IMG/VR virus record: IMGVR_UViG_3300025466_000103
Location: 1-35,687 of that record
DNA: 35,687 bases
DNA from: a virus
Reading direction: 5' to 3' (one strand)
Both the position numbers and the translations under genes were made by a program. Position 1 is the first letter of the stretch, and every line of letters starts with the position of its first letter. Below, in pieces: positions 20,356 through 27,789 of the stretch. The notes below the pieces were generated by a model. That model did no database searches and was not told where the DNA came from. It saw nothing but the letters and a program-made list of their open reading frames with translations.

Positions 20356-20979
20356 TTAAGCCTCGGCTACTTTGTTTTTGCGTGTTTTTGGGGTCTTTTC
20401 CGCAACAGCCGCAAGTAGCGCTTCCATTTGTTCTTGCATTTTGGATAGCTTCGCATCTGTTTCTGCTGTAATTTTAGCATTTTCTTGGCGTAATGCTTCT
20501 AATTCTTCTTGTCTTTGTGCTACTTCGGCAGAATCAGACGCTAAATTCAAGAAAGCCTTAGCTTTTAAGCGAAAATTATGGGGTGACATACCAGCTACCA
20601 TGCCAATTCTTTGCAGTTGTTGGTCAGAACAGTCAGCAATAGATTCAACTGTGTGGAATTTAAGTCCACGCAATTCTTCAGCTTGACTGCGAGTAATCTG
20701 AGGCCATTGTTCTAATGGTGTTCCAACAATGTTTTCATGGTTTGCAACTTGATTCTGATAATGCGCCCATTGACGGGGAAAGCGTGCTTTGTGTGATTCT
20801 TGGGCATAAGTGTCAATTTCTGTCAGATTATCTCCAGGAATCATAATCCTTACAAAGTCGAATTCTTTAAAAATAGGTCTGCCAGCAGCATTTGATTCGT
20901 CATCTTGCTTTACTGACTTTTTATAGAACTGGACTGCTAGTCGTGCGTCTGCACCTTGAACATCGCTATCAATAGCCAT
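20356..20979 (-). CDS. Conserved virion-region protein with helix-hairpin and coiled coil
   Basis: A 207-residue protein conserved in sequence style and position in podoviruses, just after the capsid genes. An N-terminal beta part (ARLAVQFYKKSVKQDDESNA, FVRIMIPGDNLTEID) leads to a helical region with LEQWPQITRSQAEELRGLKF and VESIADCSDQQLQRIGMVAG, resembling a helix-hairpin-helix. It ends with a coiled coil (about 150-190, VAQRQEELEALRQENAKI) and a Lys-rich tail. A good AGGAG ribosome-binding site follows the terminator behind the decoration gene. Its function is not known to me; a head-completion or assembly role is possible. Confidence 0.65.
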   Translation of the reverse strand: MAIDSDVQGADARLAVQFYKKSVKQDDESNAAGRPIFKEFDFVRIMIPGDNLTEIDTYAQESHKARFPRQWAHYQNQVANHENIVGTPLEQWPQITRSQAEELRGLKFHTVESIADCSDQQLQRIGMVAGMSPHNFRLKAKAFLNLASDSAEVAQRQEELEALRQENAKITAETDAKLSKMQEQMEALLAAVAEKTPKTRKNKVAEA

Positions 20980-21010
20980 TTAATTCTCCTAAAGTGGTTT
21001 AGGTACTACA

Positions 21011-21047
21011 GTTAAAAGAAAAGGGACTCCCCTTGTGAGAGAGTCCC
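21011..21047 (-). terminator. Intrinsic terminator behind the capsid/decoration genes
   Basis: On the minus strand GGGACTC (21047-21041) pairs with GAGTCCC (21029-21023) across an 11-nt loop, followed by TTTTCTTTT. It lies downstream of the capsid and decoration genes, and would lower transcription of the following tail genes relative to the abundant head proteins. Confidence 0.8.
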
Positions 21048-21071
21048 AGTTTTTACTACATTATCTGTTGA

Positions 21072-21353
21072 TTAAACAGATGCAATAGAGAACCAGCCAT
21101 AGTCACCAGAAGCCATAGAAGCTGCTGTGAAATATGAACCAGCACCCAAAGTCGCTTGGAATGTTGAAGCATTTACTACAACGGTTGCTGAAGATGCTGC
21201 AATAGCTACACCTGCTTGACCGTAAACATAACGCTTACCATCTGATGCAAATGTTTCTGCACCTAATGGGCCAAATGAAGGCAAACTGCCTGATGCTACT
21301 GTTTGAGGTGCTGTCAAATTAACACCTGCGATTGGAAGAACTGAATATGCCAT
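21072..21353 (-). CDS. Head decoration-like protein, 93 aa
   Basis: A 93-residue Ala/Ser/Gly-rich protein with short beta strands (SVLPIAGVNLTAP, KRYVYGQAGVAIAASSATVV, GDYGWFSIASV) and no Cys or long helix. Its small size, composition and position immediately after the major capsid gene, between two terminator-like hairpins, fit a head decoration or stabilisation protein made in large amounts. No family could be named. A TAAGGAAAA ribosome-binding site precedes the ATG. Confidence 0.6.
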   Translation of the reverse strand: MAYSVLPIAGVNLTAPQTVASGSLPSFGPLGAETFASDGKRYVYGQAGVAIAASSATVVVNASTFQATLGAGSYFTAASMASGDYGWFSIASV

Positions 21354-21390
21354 GATATTTTCCTTAAATAATTAAATAGACTGTTAAAAC

Positions 21391-21404
21391 AGGGGTTTCC
21401 CCCT
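21391..21404 (-). terminator. Hairpin behind major capsid gene (partial terminator)
   Basis: On the minus strand AGGGG-GAAA-CCCCT forms a stable GNRA-loop hairpin six bases after the capsid stop codon, followed by GTTTTAAC. The T run is short, so it may be a leaky terminator or an RNA-stabilising 3' hairpin. Confidence 0.6.
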
Positions 21405-21409
21405 ATTTA

Positions 21410-22390
21410 TTAACTACCAGTCAACAAGCCTTGTAGGAAGCTGTTTGAAGTTGTAAGATTCCCGGCCCAGCCATACAATTTTACAATCGCATCCTGGTTG
21501 ATAGCCTGACGCTCGCCACCGATAGGTACAAAGTTACGCTCTTTATGTGGGCGTAGGAAGATGTAATTGGTGTTCAACATATACATATATGTAGCTGTTT
21601 CTTGAGCACCATAACCACCGCCTAATACCACATCAGCAGATGTACCACCACCGTAGAACTTCAATGAAGCAAAACCAGCAGCGCCTGATTCCTCAGAAGC
21701 GATACGCTGAATAGCTTGCAAAGCGCCTACATAGTAACCATACAAAGTGTTACCAGCAACAATTAAGTCAGCCTTGTCTGTACCACGAATCTGCTTGATA
21801 GCAGCAGTAGTCATCGCAGCAAGGATGGTTGTTGAGGAAGTAGCACCAGTAGTGATTTGGTTCTGCCAGAATGTCCAAGTAGCACGGTTAATACCACCGT
21901 AAGTACCAGATGTAGGAGAAACTGCAACAGCAGCGCCCAAACCATCTAAGTTCTTACCACCGTTACCAGTACCATCACCGTACAAGTCACCAGAAATGCG
22001 GTTAAGCAAACGGGCTTCAGAAACTTGCATACGACCATCTAACAAGTCGATGATTGCTTCTTTAGAACTGTTTTGCAACATTTCTAGACCAGACATTGTT
22101 ACTGAGTCTGCGTACTGTGCAATTTTGAACTGAGCAGCAGAAATAGGGCTATCTGGAGCGATGTTCAATACTTCATATCCTGAATAGGAGTTTGCGTTGT
22201 TGGTTGACGCATCATCGTACATAATTTCTTGGAGGATTACATTACCGCCTGAGAAAGGCTTAATGTTACCCTTTTGATTTAAACGAGTAAGAATTGCGTT
22301 GTTTTGTGTTAAGTTATCTGCCAAATCACCGCTACGACTTTGAATAGTGGTAGCGATAATATCGGTGATTGCTGAGTTAGCAAATGCCAT
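21410..22390 (-). CDS. Major capsid protein
   Basis: A 326-residue protein. It begins with AITDIIATTIQSRSGDLADN and contains KGNIKPFSGGNVILQEIMYD, LLNRISGDLYGDGTGNGGKN and INRATWTFWQNQITTGATSS; the GDLYGDGTG and WTFWQNQ blocks recur in a podovirus capsid family. The C-terminus has NYIFLRPHKERNFVPIGGER. The position after the scaffold and before the decoration gene supports the call. An HK97-type fold is expected from family knowledge and is not proved by sequence reading. The codons are richer in GC than neighbouring genes, as usual for a highly expressed protein. The AAGGAT ribosome-binding site lies close to the ATG. Confidence 0.85.
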   Translation of the reverse strand: MAFANSAITDIIATTIQSRSGDLADNLTQNNAILTRLNQKGNIKPFSGGNVILQEIMYDDASTNNANSYSGYEVLNIAPDSPISAAQFKIAQYADSVTMSGLEMLQNSSKEAIIDLLDGRMQVSEARLLNRISGDLYGDGTGNGGKNLDGLGAAVAVSPTSGTYGGINRATWTFWQNQITTGATSSTTILAAMTTAAIKQIRGTDKADLIVAGNTLYGYYVGALQAIQRIASEESGAAGFASLKFYGGGTSADVVLGGGYGAQETATYMYMLNTNYIFLRPHKERNFVPIGGERQAINQDAIVKLYGWAGNLTTSNSFLQGLLTGS

Positions 22391-22418
22391 GATTATTATC
22401 CTTAAAAATGTTAATTAG

Positions 22419-23468
22419 TTAAACCCTACGACTCATTGCTTCGCCTAATTGTTCGGCTATCATTGAGCGTCTATCCTTTTTATCGCCTGAGTCTGCCACT
22501 TTTCCACTAGGTGTAGTAGATTTCGGACTTACCGCAGCCGCCTTCGCTTTCTGTACTTGCTGCGCTTTGATTAACGCTTGTTTGGAATCCTTCAGGAGTC
22601 TGTCCTGTTCTAATGCCCAAACTTCATCATTCATACGCACAGCTTTCTTGTAAGCTGTTTCTAGGTCTTGGGCTTTCCCTAACTCAAGTAATTGAGCCAT
22701 TTCTTCCCTTACCACATCAAAATGCGGAAACTTCTCCACATCACTTCGTACTCTTTCAATTTCACCCATTAAGCGTTGATTTTCCTCTTGGGCAAACCGA
22801 CCTTTAATAGATGAAACTTCCTGATTTACCTGATTTAACTGGTACATCAGTTGTTGAGTGTATGGGTCAAGCTGTTGTGCTTGAACAACACTTTCACCAT
22901 TTAATTGTATTCCATATTCTTGTGCAAGTCTTTGAAAAATTTGTACTTTCTGGTCATAAGGCGCATTTGTCAGAATTTGGTCAGCCCTAGCCAAGTTTTG
23001 AATGTACTGTACAGGCTTAATATTGCGTCTTTCTAAGTCAGGTACAAATGGCGCTACTGCCTGTTCATACTCTTTAGCCCTATCAGCTTCAGCTTTATAA
23101 GTAGAAACGCCTTTTTTATACTCTGATTCACGCTGATTAGCATATTCAGCAAATTTAACAAAGTCATCCTTGTTAATTTGTTCGCCTTTTTCTAGCTTAT
23201 CCCAGATATTGACATATTCTTTCTTCCAGGTTGAAGGGCGAGTTATCTTTTCCTGCGGTATCTCATCCTCAGCCTCAGACTCAGTAGCTTCAATGACTTC
23301 GGAAGGTTCTTCGTGGTCTGATTCGCTAACTTTCTCTTTAGCGGATTCTTCGGAAATATTGTCCGTTTCAGGCACTTCAATGTCTTTTTCGATAGGTGCT
23401 TCAAGAGTGCCTTCTTCTGCTGCTTCTAGTGCAGCTTCTAACATATCCCTACGGTCTAATTCTGCCAT
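22419..23468 (-). CDS. Capsid scaffolding protein
   Basis: A 349-residue acidic protein. The first 75 residues are extremely Glu/Asp/Ser-rich (AALEAAEEGTLEAPIEKDIE, ESEAEDEIPQEK) and likely disordered. The remainder is helical with charged and Gln-rich coiled-coil stretches (YTQQLMYQLNQVNQEVSSIK, LLKDSKQALIKAQQVQKAKA) and a basic C-terminal end (KKDRRSMIAEQL). A disordered acidic start, helical body and basic capsid-binding tail immediately upstream of the capsid gene are the hallmarks of podovirus scaffolds such as P22 gp8 and T7 gp9. It would guide procapsid assembly and leave before DNA packaging. Confidence 0.75.
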   Translation of the reverse strand: MAELDRRDMLEAALEAAEEGTLEAPIEKDIEVPETDNISEESAKEKVSESDHEEPSEVIEATESEAEDEIPQEKITRPSTWKKEYVNIWDKLEKGEQINKDDFVKFAEYANQRESEYKKGVSTYKAEADRAKEYEQAVAPFVPDLERRNIKPVQYIQNLARADQILTNAPYDQKVQIFQRLAQEYGIQLNGESVVQAQQLDPYTQQLMYQLNQVNQEVSSIKGRFAQEENQRLMGEIERVRSDVEKFPHFDVVREEMAQLLELGKAQDLETAYKKAVRMNDEVWALEQDRLLKDSKQALIKAQQVQKAKAAAVSPKSTTPSGKVADSGDKKDRRSMIAEQLGEAMSRRV

Positions 23469-23476
23469 GATTTTTC

Positions 23477-23848
23477 CTAGTATTTAAGTTTTTCGTATGC
23501 TATTTCAGCTATTTGACGCTTTCGTGCTTCTTGGGACTTTTTACTAATTTCTACGGCTTTTCTTTCCATAGGTACATCGTTGCCTAATTCAATACAATGG
23601 TTGCGTTTTAGGTTCTCTCTATGCTTAGAACGACTTGAAATCCATGTGCCATCTGCCATGCTAATGTGGCCTTGAATATCAGACATCACCATGTGGGTAG
23701 TCTGTCTAGGGGCATTTTGCTTCTCTAACCATGACTTTTTAGCTTCTTCGAGTCCCAAAGTGGGAGTCCATATTTCCATGAAATAATCTTCATCGCTAAG
23801 TTTTGCAACATGATTTCCTTCTTCATATCCGCAATTTGGGCATTTCAT
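23477..23848 (-). CDS. Conserved protein with CPNC motif upstream of scaffold
   Basis: A 123-residue protein started at the ATG preceded by AAGGAG (start 23848); an earlier in-frame ATG at 23884 lacks a ribosome-binding site. The N-terminus MKCPNCGYEEG is a zinc-ribbon-like half site with only one Cys pair. The central MSDIQGHISMADGTWISSRS followed by KHRENLKRNHCIELGND matches a small conserved protein found between portal and capsid genes in many podoviruses, of unknown function. The C-terminus is basic and helical (KKSQEARKRQIAEIAYEKL). It may act in head assembly; position is the only evidence. Confidence 0.65.
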   Translation of the reverse strand: MKCPNCGYEEGNHVAKLSDEDYFMEIWTPTLGLEEAKKSWLEKQNAPRQTTHMVMSDIQGHISMADGTWISSRSKHRENLKRNHCIELGNDVPMERKAVEISKKSQEARKRQIAEIAYEKLKY

Positions 23849-23915
23849 TACATTCTCCTTATTTATGTCTAGAAAAACTGCCATAATTGGTGTAAATAAT
23901 CTTTTGTAATCATTT

Positions 23916-24818
23916 TTACATTCGCTTTATAAGTTCAGGGATTTGGTCATATTCGTGGGGTCTTAAAGCAACTACAGAATCGTACCATCTGCCATTCTTC
24001 CAACGCCAGCAGACAAATTCTTCTTTAGGTAACAAAACAATGGTTTTAATGCCCAATGCGCCTGCAAGATGGGCTGTTCCTGTATCAACTGTAACAATGC
24101 CTTTACACGCTTTCATGTGGCTTGCAGACTTATTCCAGTCTGTTTTCCAACCATCGTCAGGTAAAGAGTTAAATACACCATCAGTTTTAGGGTTTAAGCT
24201 GTAGCAATCGCTTCCTACGAGCTTTTCCATCTCACGCATATCTATAGACTTGATGTAGTACAAAATCTGCTTAGAAGCCTCCCAATTCACTCCAATCTTG
24301 GGTGGAATATTGCTAGGAATAGCGTGTAAATAACCTTCAGAACCTACTATTTTCTTAGTAGTAACAGGAAATAGATTTTTAGCAATAGGATGCGAAACAG
24401 ACAAATAATAGGGTAAAGACATTAAGCCAATCCAATAATCTGACTCTGTTGCTACACCTATATCGACTTCATTTGTAAAGACATCTACAGCGTCTATTTG
24501 ACCTAATAAGTAATGAAGTGAGCCTTCTTGTAGGACTACGACCTTTTTAGCGCCCAATACCTTTAATGCAGGCAAGAATCTAGCAAACATAATAATGTCA
24601 CCAAAGCCTTGTTCTACCTGTACAGTAATGGTTTTCCCTAATAAAGATTGACCTTCCCATACTGGGATTTTTAGCGCAGGTCTAGTAGGTGAGGGTTCAT
24701 TTTTAATGATGTCCTCATGCCAGCGATATTCGTATAACTTAAAACCTTGTTCATATCTGCCAGCGTGTAAGTGTTTAGAGGCTAGGCTAAATTGCTCTTG
24801 GGGGTTTACAGTAGTAAT
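23916..24818 (-). CDS. GT9/heptosyltransferase-like glycosyltransferase, unusual start
   Basis: The C-terminal part has VTVDTGTAHLAGALGIKTIV and a following PLL-like strand, the nucleotide-sugar binding block of GT9 (ADP-heptose:LPS heptosyltransferase-like) enzymes. The only ATG giving a long ORF is at 24590, but the same frame is open upstream to 24830 and encodes the conserved family start: HAGRYEQGFKLYEYRW (a TPR-type helix), PVWEGQSLLGK and VEQGFGDIIMFARFLP. The true protein must therefore begin upstream of 24590, yet no ATG, GTG or TTG is in frame there. An ATT at 24818-24816 with GAGGA nine bases upstream could be a rare AUU start, or a -1 frameshift from the overlapping gene could be used. 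The start given is a proposal; an ATG start would be 23916-24590. Confidence 0.65.
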   Translation of the reverse strand: MTTVNPQEQFSLASKHLHAGRYEQGFKLYEYRWHEDIIKNEPSPTRPALKIPVWEGQSLLGKTITVQVEQGFGDIIMFARFLPALKVLGAKKVVVLQEGSLHYLLGQIDAVDVFTNEVDIGVATESDYWIGLMSLPYYLSVSHPIAKNLFPVTTKKIVGSEGYLHAIPSNIPPKIGVNWEASKQILYYIKSIDMREMEKLVGSDCYSLNPKTDGVFNSLPDDGWKTDWNKSASHMKACKGIVTVDTGTAHLAGALGIKTIVLLPKEEFVCWRWKNGRWYDSVVALRPHEYDQIPELIKRM

Positions 24819-25279
24819 AGTATGGCTTCCTCATCGTCTAGTTCTGCTTGTCGTTTGGCTTCGAGTATTGCAATCTCCTGCTCTAAGCGGAGTTTTGCTT
24901 CTCTCATTGCTACTGCGGTTTGCAGGTCTTGTTGCTGTCTAACAAGATTAGCGATGTATCGGTCAATATTTGCTAGGTTTGACGGTATATCAACGCTAAC
25001 TTCTTGATTGGATTGTACTTTATTTTGTTGTATTGGCGCAACTGGTTTAGGGTCAACTAAATCAGCAATAGTTTGCTTACGATTTTTTGCATCTGCTTTA
25101 AGTGCTTCAATGCGTTTTTCTTCAGCTTTTCTACGCTTTTTATCTAATGCTTTGTAGCGCTTCCATTCTTCTGGTGTCCAACCATCACCACCTGTAGGGC
25201 CAGAAGGCGTAGGTGGAGTGATAACAATCTGAAATGCGTTATTTTGAAACGCAGTAGGTTGAAAAGCAGTTTGAAACAT
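24806..25279 (-). CDS. Fibre-cluster protein with FQ repeats and acidic end
   Basis: A 157-residue protein. The N-terminus MFQTAFQPTAFQNNAFQIV carries four FQ repeats, recalling short phage virion proteins that begin FQxxAFQxxAFQ. A Pro/Gly linker, a highly charged helix (about 40-70, KRYKALDKKRRKAEEKRIEA) and a coiled coil (about 115-145) follow, and the protein ends with ELDDEEAILLLL. The same FQ start and DDEE-LLLL end occur in hypothetical proteins next to glycine-rich fibre genes in other phages. Function unknown, probably a minor virion or fibre-associated protein. The start overlaps the upstream stop (TAATG); the 3' end overlaps the extended frame of the glycosyltransferase gene. Confidence 0.65.
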   Translation of the reverse strand: MFQTAFQPTAFQNNAFQIVITPPTPSGPTGGDGWTPEEWKRYKALDKKRRKAEEKRIEALKADAKNRKQTIADLVDPKPVAPIQQNKVQSNQEVSVDIPSNLANIDRYIANLVRQQQDLQTAVAMREAKLRLEQEIAILEAKRQAELDDEEAILLLL

Positions 25280-26229
25280 TAGGCCGTGTAACTACCGCTA
25301 GAAGTAAACGACAATATAGTGTTGCTACCTGAAGTAGTAACTGTAGGGCTTCCAGTAGTTGTGCCTGAATATGAAGCCGTTGGGACAGAAACAATAACAA
25401 TACCTGAACCGCCTGCTCCTGATGTAAATCCACCTGAATCATTTACATCTCGAACGCCACCACCACCACCACCTGTGTTTGCAGTTCCGCTTGTTGCTGG
25501 GGTAAATCCTTGAGAATTTCCAGCACCACCACCACCAGTACCACCTGCACCATTTGATGTGTTGCCACCACCACCACCACCGCCAGCGTAATAAACTGAT
25601 GAGCCAGTAATAGTAGAAATTGCCCCTATACCACCATTACCGCCAGTATTTCCTGAATCTGCACCACCAACAGCACCTGCTCCACCGCCACCTGCGCCAT
25701 TTGCATTTCCTGAGTTATTGCCACCAGCGTATCCTTGTCCAGTAGTTCCTGAACCACCTGTGCCGCCATTATATGAACCGCCACCACCTGAACCGCCTGA
25801 TTTTGCGGCAAGCCCGCTATATGCTCCGCCACCACCACCGCCAATAGCAGTTTGACTAAAAGCACTTGAATTTGAACCACTATTTCCAGCTACACCTGCT
25901 CCACCAGAATCAGTAACAGCCGCACCACCAGCCCCTACTGTAATTGTATAAGCTGTTCCAACAGAAAGCGTTGTTGAACCAGTAAGAAGTCCACCACCGC
26001 CACCACCAGCACCAACTCTAGCACCACCAGCGCCACCGCCAGCAACTATTAAATAAGATGCTGAATAAGTTTGACTAGTAATGCCAGTCCAAGCTACTCC
26101 TGACCATATTTCAGCTTGATTTAATGTGGTGTTATAACCAAATTGCCCCAGCGCAGGACTTGACGGCCTACCAGCAGTAGTCCATTGTGCAGGAGCAATA
26201 CTTCGTGTGCCGTCAATAATTACAGTCAT
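25279..26229 (-). CDS. Glycine-rich tail adhesin (copy 2)
   Basis: A 316-residue protein. Residues 1-50 (MTVIIDGTRSIAPAQWTTAG, FGYNTTLNQAEIWSGVAWTG) form an attachment part. SASYLIVAGGGAGG leads into a glycine-rich domain of about 200 residues with many GGGG runs, as in polyglycine sandwich adhesins at the tips of phage fibres. The C-terminus (SGIVIVSVPTASYSGTTTGS, ILSFTSSGSYTA) is nearly the same as in the second glycine-rich protein at 26890-27789. It probably determines receptor binding. Its coding strand is a long GGN-codon tract, so frames on the other strand are open but not genes. Confidence 0.8.
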   Translation of the reverse strand: MTVIIDGTRSIAPAQWTTAGRPSSPALGQFGYNTTLNQAEIWSGVAWTGITSQTYSASYLIVAGGGAGGARVGAGGGGGGLLTGSTTLSVGTAYTITVGAGGAAVTDSGGAGVAGNSGSNSSAFSQTAIGGGGGGAYSGLAAKSGGSGGGGSYNGGTGGSGTTGQGYAGGNNSGNANGAGGGGAGAVGGADSGNTGGNGGIGAISTITGSSVYYAGGGGGGGNTSNGAGGTGGGGAGNSQGFTPATSGTANTGGGGGGVRDVNDSGGFTSGAGGSGIVIVSVPTASYSGTTTGSPTVTTSGSNTILSFTSSGSYTA

Positions 26230-26576
26230 TACACTACCTCAACCCAAGAAGTTGTTGGCTCATCCCATTTGTATGCTTTGCCATCTTCAGGCATGGGTGT
26301 TGGTGCTTCCCAAGTCCAAGTGTCTTTATTTAAAGTCCAACTTGCAAAAGGTTGTGGCGCATAAAACACATCATTAGCTTGGTCGTATGTGTAACCTACA
26401 CCAGCATAGTTGCCACGCAAAGGTGTGCCACCCAATAAGTGCTTGCCACCTATTGTGTTGTAGCTAGTTTGCAGCCAAGTGCCAGGACTTGAATCTACGA
26501 ATGTTGTAAAAAAGTCAGGTTCAGCAACGATTACTTGCGTTACTTTACCATCTACTACTTTTGCAAAATGTCCCAT
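26229..26576 (-). CDS. Conserved fibre-cluster protein, 115 aa
   Basis: A 115-residue protein started at MGHFAKVVDGKV (26576); the longer frame to 26594 overlaps the previous gene and adds six unlikely residues. The sequence has AKVVDGKVTQVIVAEPDFF, LQTSYNTIGGKHLLGGTPLR, YAGVGYTYDQANDVFYAPQP and WTWEAPTPMPEDGKAYKWDE. This protein type is widespread in aquatic phages, usually encoded beside tail-fibre genes; its function is unknown to me. The Trp/Tyr-rich segments suggest a small beta-sheet domain. Its stop is coupled to the second glycine-rich gene (TAATG). Confidence 0.75.
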   Translation of the reverse strand: MGHFAKVVDGKVTQVIVAEPDFFTTFVDSSPGTWLQTSYNTIGGKHLLGGTPLRGNYAGVGYTYDQANDVFYAPQPFASWTLNKDTWTWEAPTPMPEDGKAYKWDEPTTSWVEVV

Positions 26577-26578
26577 AA

Positions 26579-26893
26579 TTAACCTACCATCCAAGTTGTT
26601 CCATTGTCATAAACTGGCACAGTAATAGCGCCACCACCAACTACTGCTGTTAAAGCAACAGGCGTTAAAGCATTAGAAACAAATGCCCTTCTTCCTGCTG
26701 TTCCTGCTGCTGGTAAAGTTGATACTGTATAAACAGGCATTTTTACCCAACCAGCAAATGTAGAATTTTGGCTTGTATCAATAGTTAATGCAGTTGTAGT
26801 GCCATTAGTTTGCACTACCAACTGACCTGATGTATCAGGATTTACGCTAAACGCTGTTCCGCTAGTTGTTCCTGCTGAAATTATGGTACTCAT
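26579..26893 (-). CDS. Fibre tip/structural protein, 104 aa
   Basis: A 104-residue beta-type protein. The N-terminal half has Thr/Ser-rich strands (SAGTTSGTAFSVNPDTSGQL, NGTTTALTIDTSQNSTFAGW), and the C-terminal half has TLPAAGTAGRRAFVSNALTP followed by GGGAITVPVYDNGTTWMVG. The AGRRAFVSD-like and VPVYxNGTxWxxG blocks recur at the ends of phage tail-fibre and appendage proteins. The start overlaps the preceding glycine-rich gene (ATGA). It probably forms part of the same appendage. Confidence 0.7.
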   Translation of the reverse strand: MSTIISAGTTSGTAFSVNPDTSGQLVVQTNGTTTALTIDTSQNSTFAGWVKMPVYTVSTLPAAGTAGRRAFVSNALTPVALTAVVGGGAITVPVYDNGTTWMVG

Positions 26894-27789
26894 GCTGTGT
26901 AGCTTCCTGATGAGGTAAATTTAATTACTGTATTAGAACCACTTGTAGTCACAATTGGACTACCTGTAGTTGTGCCTGAATAATTAGATGTTGGAACAGA
27001 AATAATAACTACTCCTGAACCTCCAGCACCACCAGCATAACCAGTTGACCCATTTCCAAAGCCACCACCACCACCACCACCTGTGTTGGCTGTTCCTGCT
27101 GTACCTGCTCCTGAATTAGAGCCTGCTCCACCACCGCCATTTCCACCTGCGCCAGCAGTTCCACCAGTATATGTTCCGCCACCACCACCGCCTGCATAAG
27201 TTACTGATGAGCCAGTAATTGACGATGCTGTTCCGTTTCCTCCAGCTCCACCAGTAGTGTTTGTTCCATTAGCACCTACAGCACTAGAGCCACCTCCACC
27301 ACCACCACCATAATTAGGGCTTGAAGAGCTTCCAGTTCCTCCAGAATTTCCTTGGCCGTTAGTTCCTGAGCCACTTGCCGCTTCAGCTCCACCACCGCCT
27401 GAACCGCCTGACAAACCAGCGTTTACATATCCTCCCCCTCCGCCACCACCTAAAGAAGAAAAACCAAAAACACTTGAATTTGAACCTGTAACGCCAAAAT
27501 TTGGCGCAAGTGCTCCAGTTGCTCCAGCTCCACCAGCACCAACAGTAACTGAATAAGTATTTCCTAAAGTTAAAGTATTAGTTCCAGTTAAATATCCGCC
27601 TGCTCCGCCTCCACCAGCATCAGAAGAGCCACCACCGCCTCCACCCCCAACAATTAAATAAGATGCTGAATATCCAACAATCATATTTCCAGTAACAGCG
27701 GGAATAGTAATAGTATTTGTTCCAGCTACGGCTGGTACTGCTAGAGTAATAGCGCCACTTGTATCACCTGATATAACGACTGAACTCAT
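26890..27789 (-). CDS. Glycine-rich tail adhesin (copy 1)
   Basis: A 299-residue protein started at MSSVVISGDTSG, whose ATG overlaps the upstream stop (TAATG at 27791-27787); a start 15 bases earlier would be out of keeping with the coupling. A short N-terminal part (AVAGTNTITIPAVTGNM) is followed by ASYLIVGGGGGGGSS and a glycine-rich domain of about 200 residues. The C-terminus (SGVVIISVPTSNYSGTTTGS, VIKFTSSGSYTA) is homologous to that of copy 2 (25279-26229). The N-terminal ends of the two copies differ, so they may attach to different partners while sharing a similar receptor-contact domain. Confidence 0.8.
   Translation of the reverse strand: MSSVVISGDTSGAITLAVPAVAGTNTITIPAVTGNMIVGYSASYLIVGGGGGGGSSDAGGGGAGGYLTGTNTLTLGNTYSVTVGAGGAGATGALAPNFGVTGSNSSVFGFSSLGGGGGGGYVNAGLSGGSGGGGAEAASGSGTNGQGNSGGTGSSSSPNYGGGGGGGSSAVGANGTNTTGGAGGNGTASSITGSSVTYAGGGGGGTYTGGTAGAGGNGGGGAGSNSGAGTAGTANTGGGGGGGFGNGSTGYAGGAGGSGVVIISVPTSNYSGTTTGSPIVTTSGSNTVIKFTSSGSYTA

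Noticed and set aside
20372-20686. 104-residue plus-strand frame opposite the 207-residue virion gene
   Set aside because: Antisense to a coupled, conserved late gene, with no ribosome-binding site.
24806-24833. A classical slippery heptamer for -1 frameshifting between the FQ-repeat gene and the glycosyltransferase
   Set aside because: No X-XXY-YYZ heptamer is present before the stop; frameshifting stays only an alternative to a rare start codon.
25626-25880. Val/Leu/Gln-rich frame inside the glycine-rich adhesin (and a similar one at 27009-27197)
   Set aside because: Frame-shift shadow produced by repetitive GGN codons.
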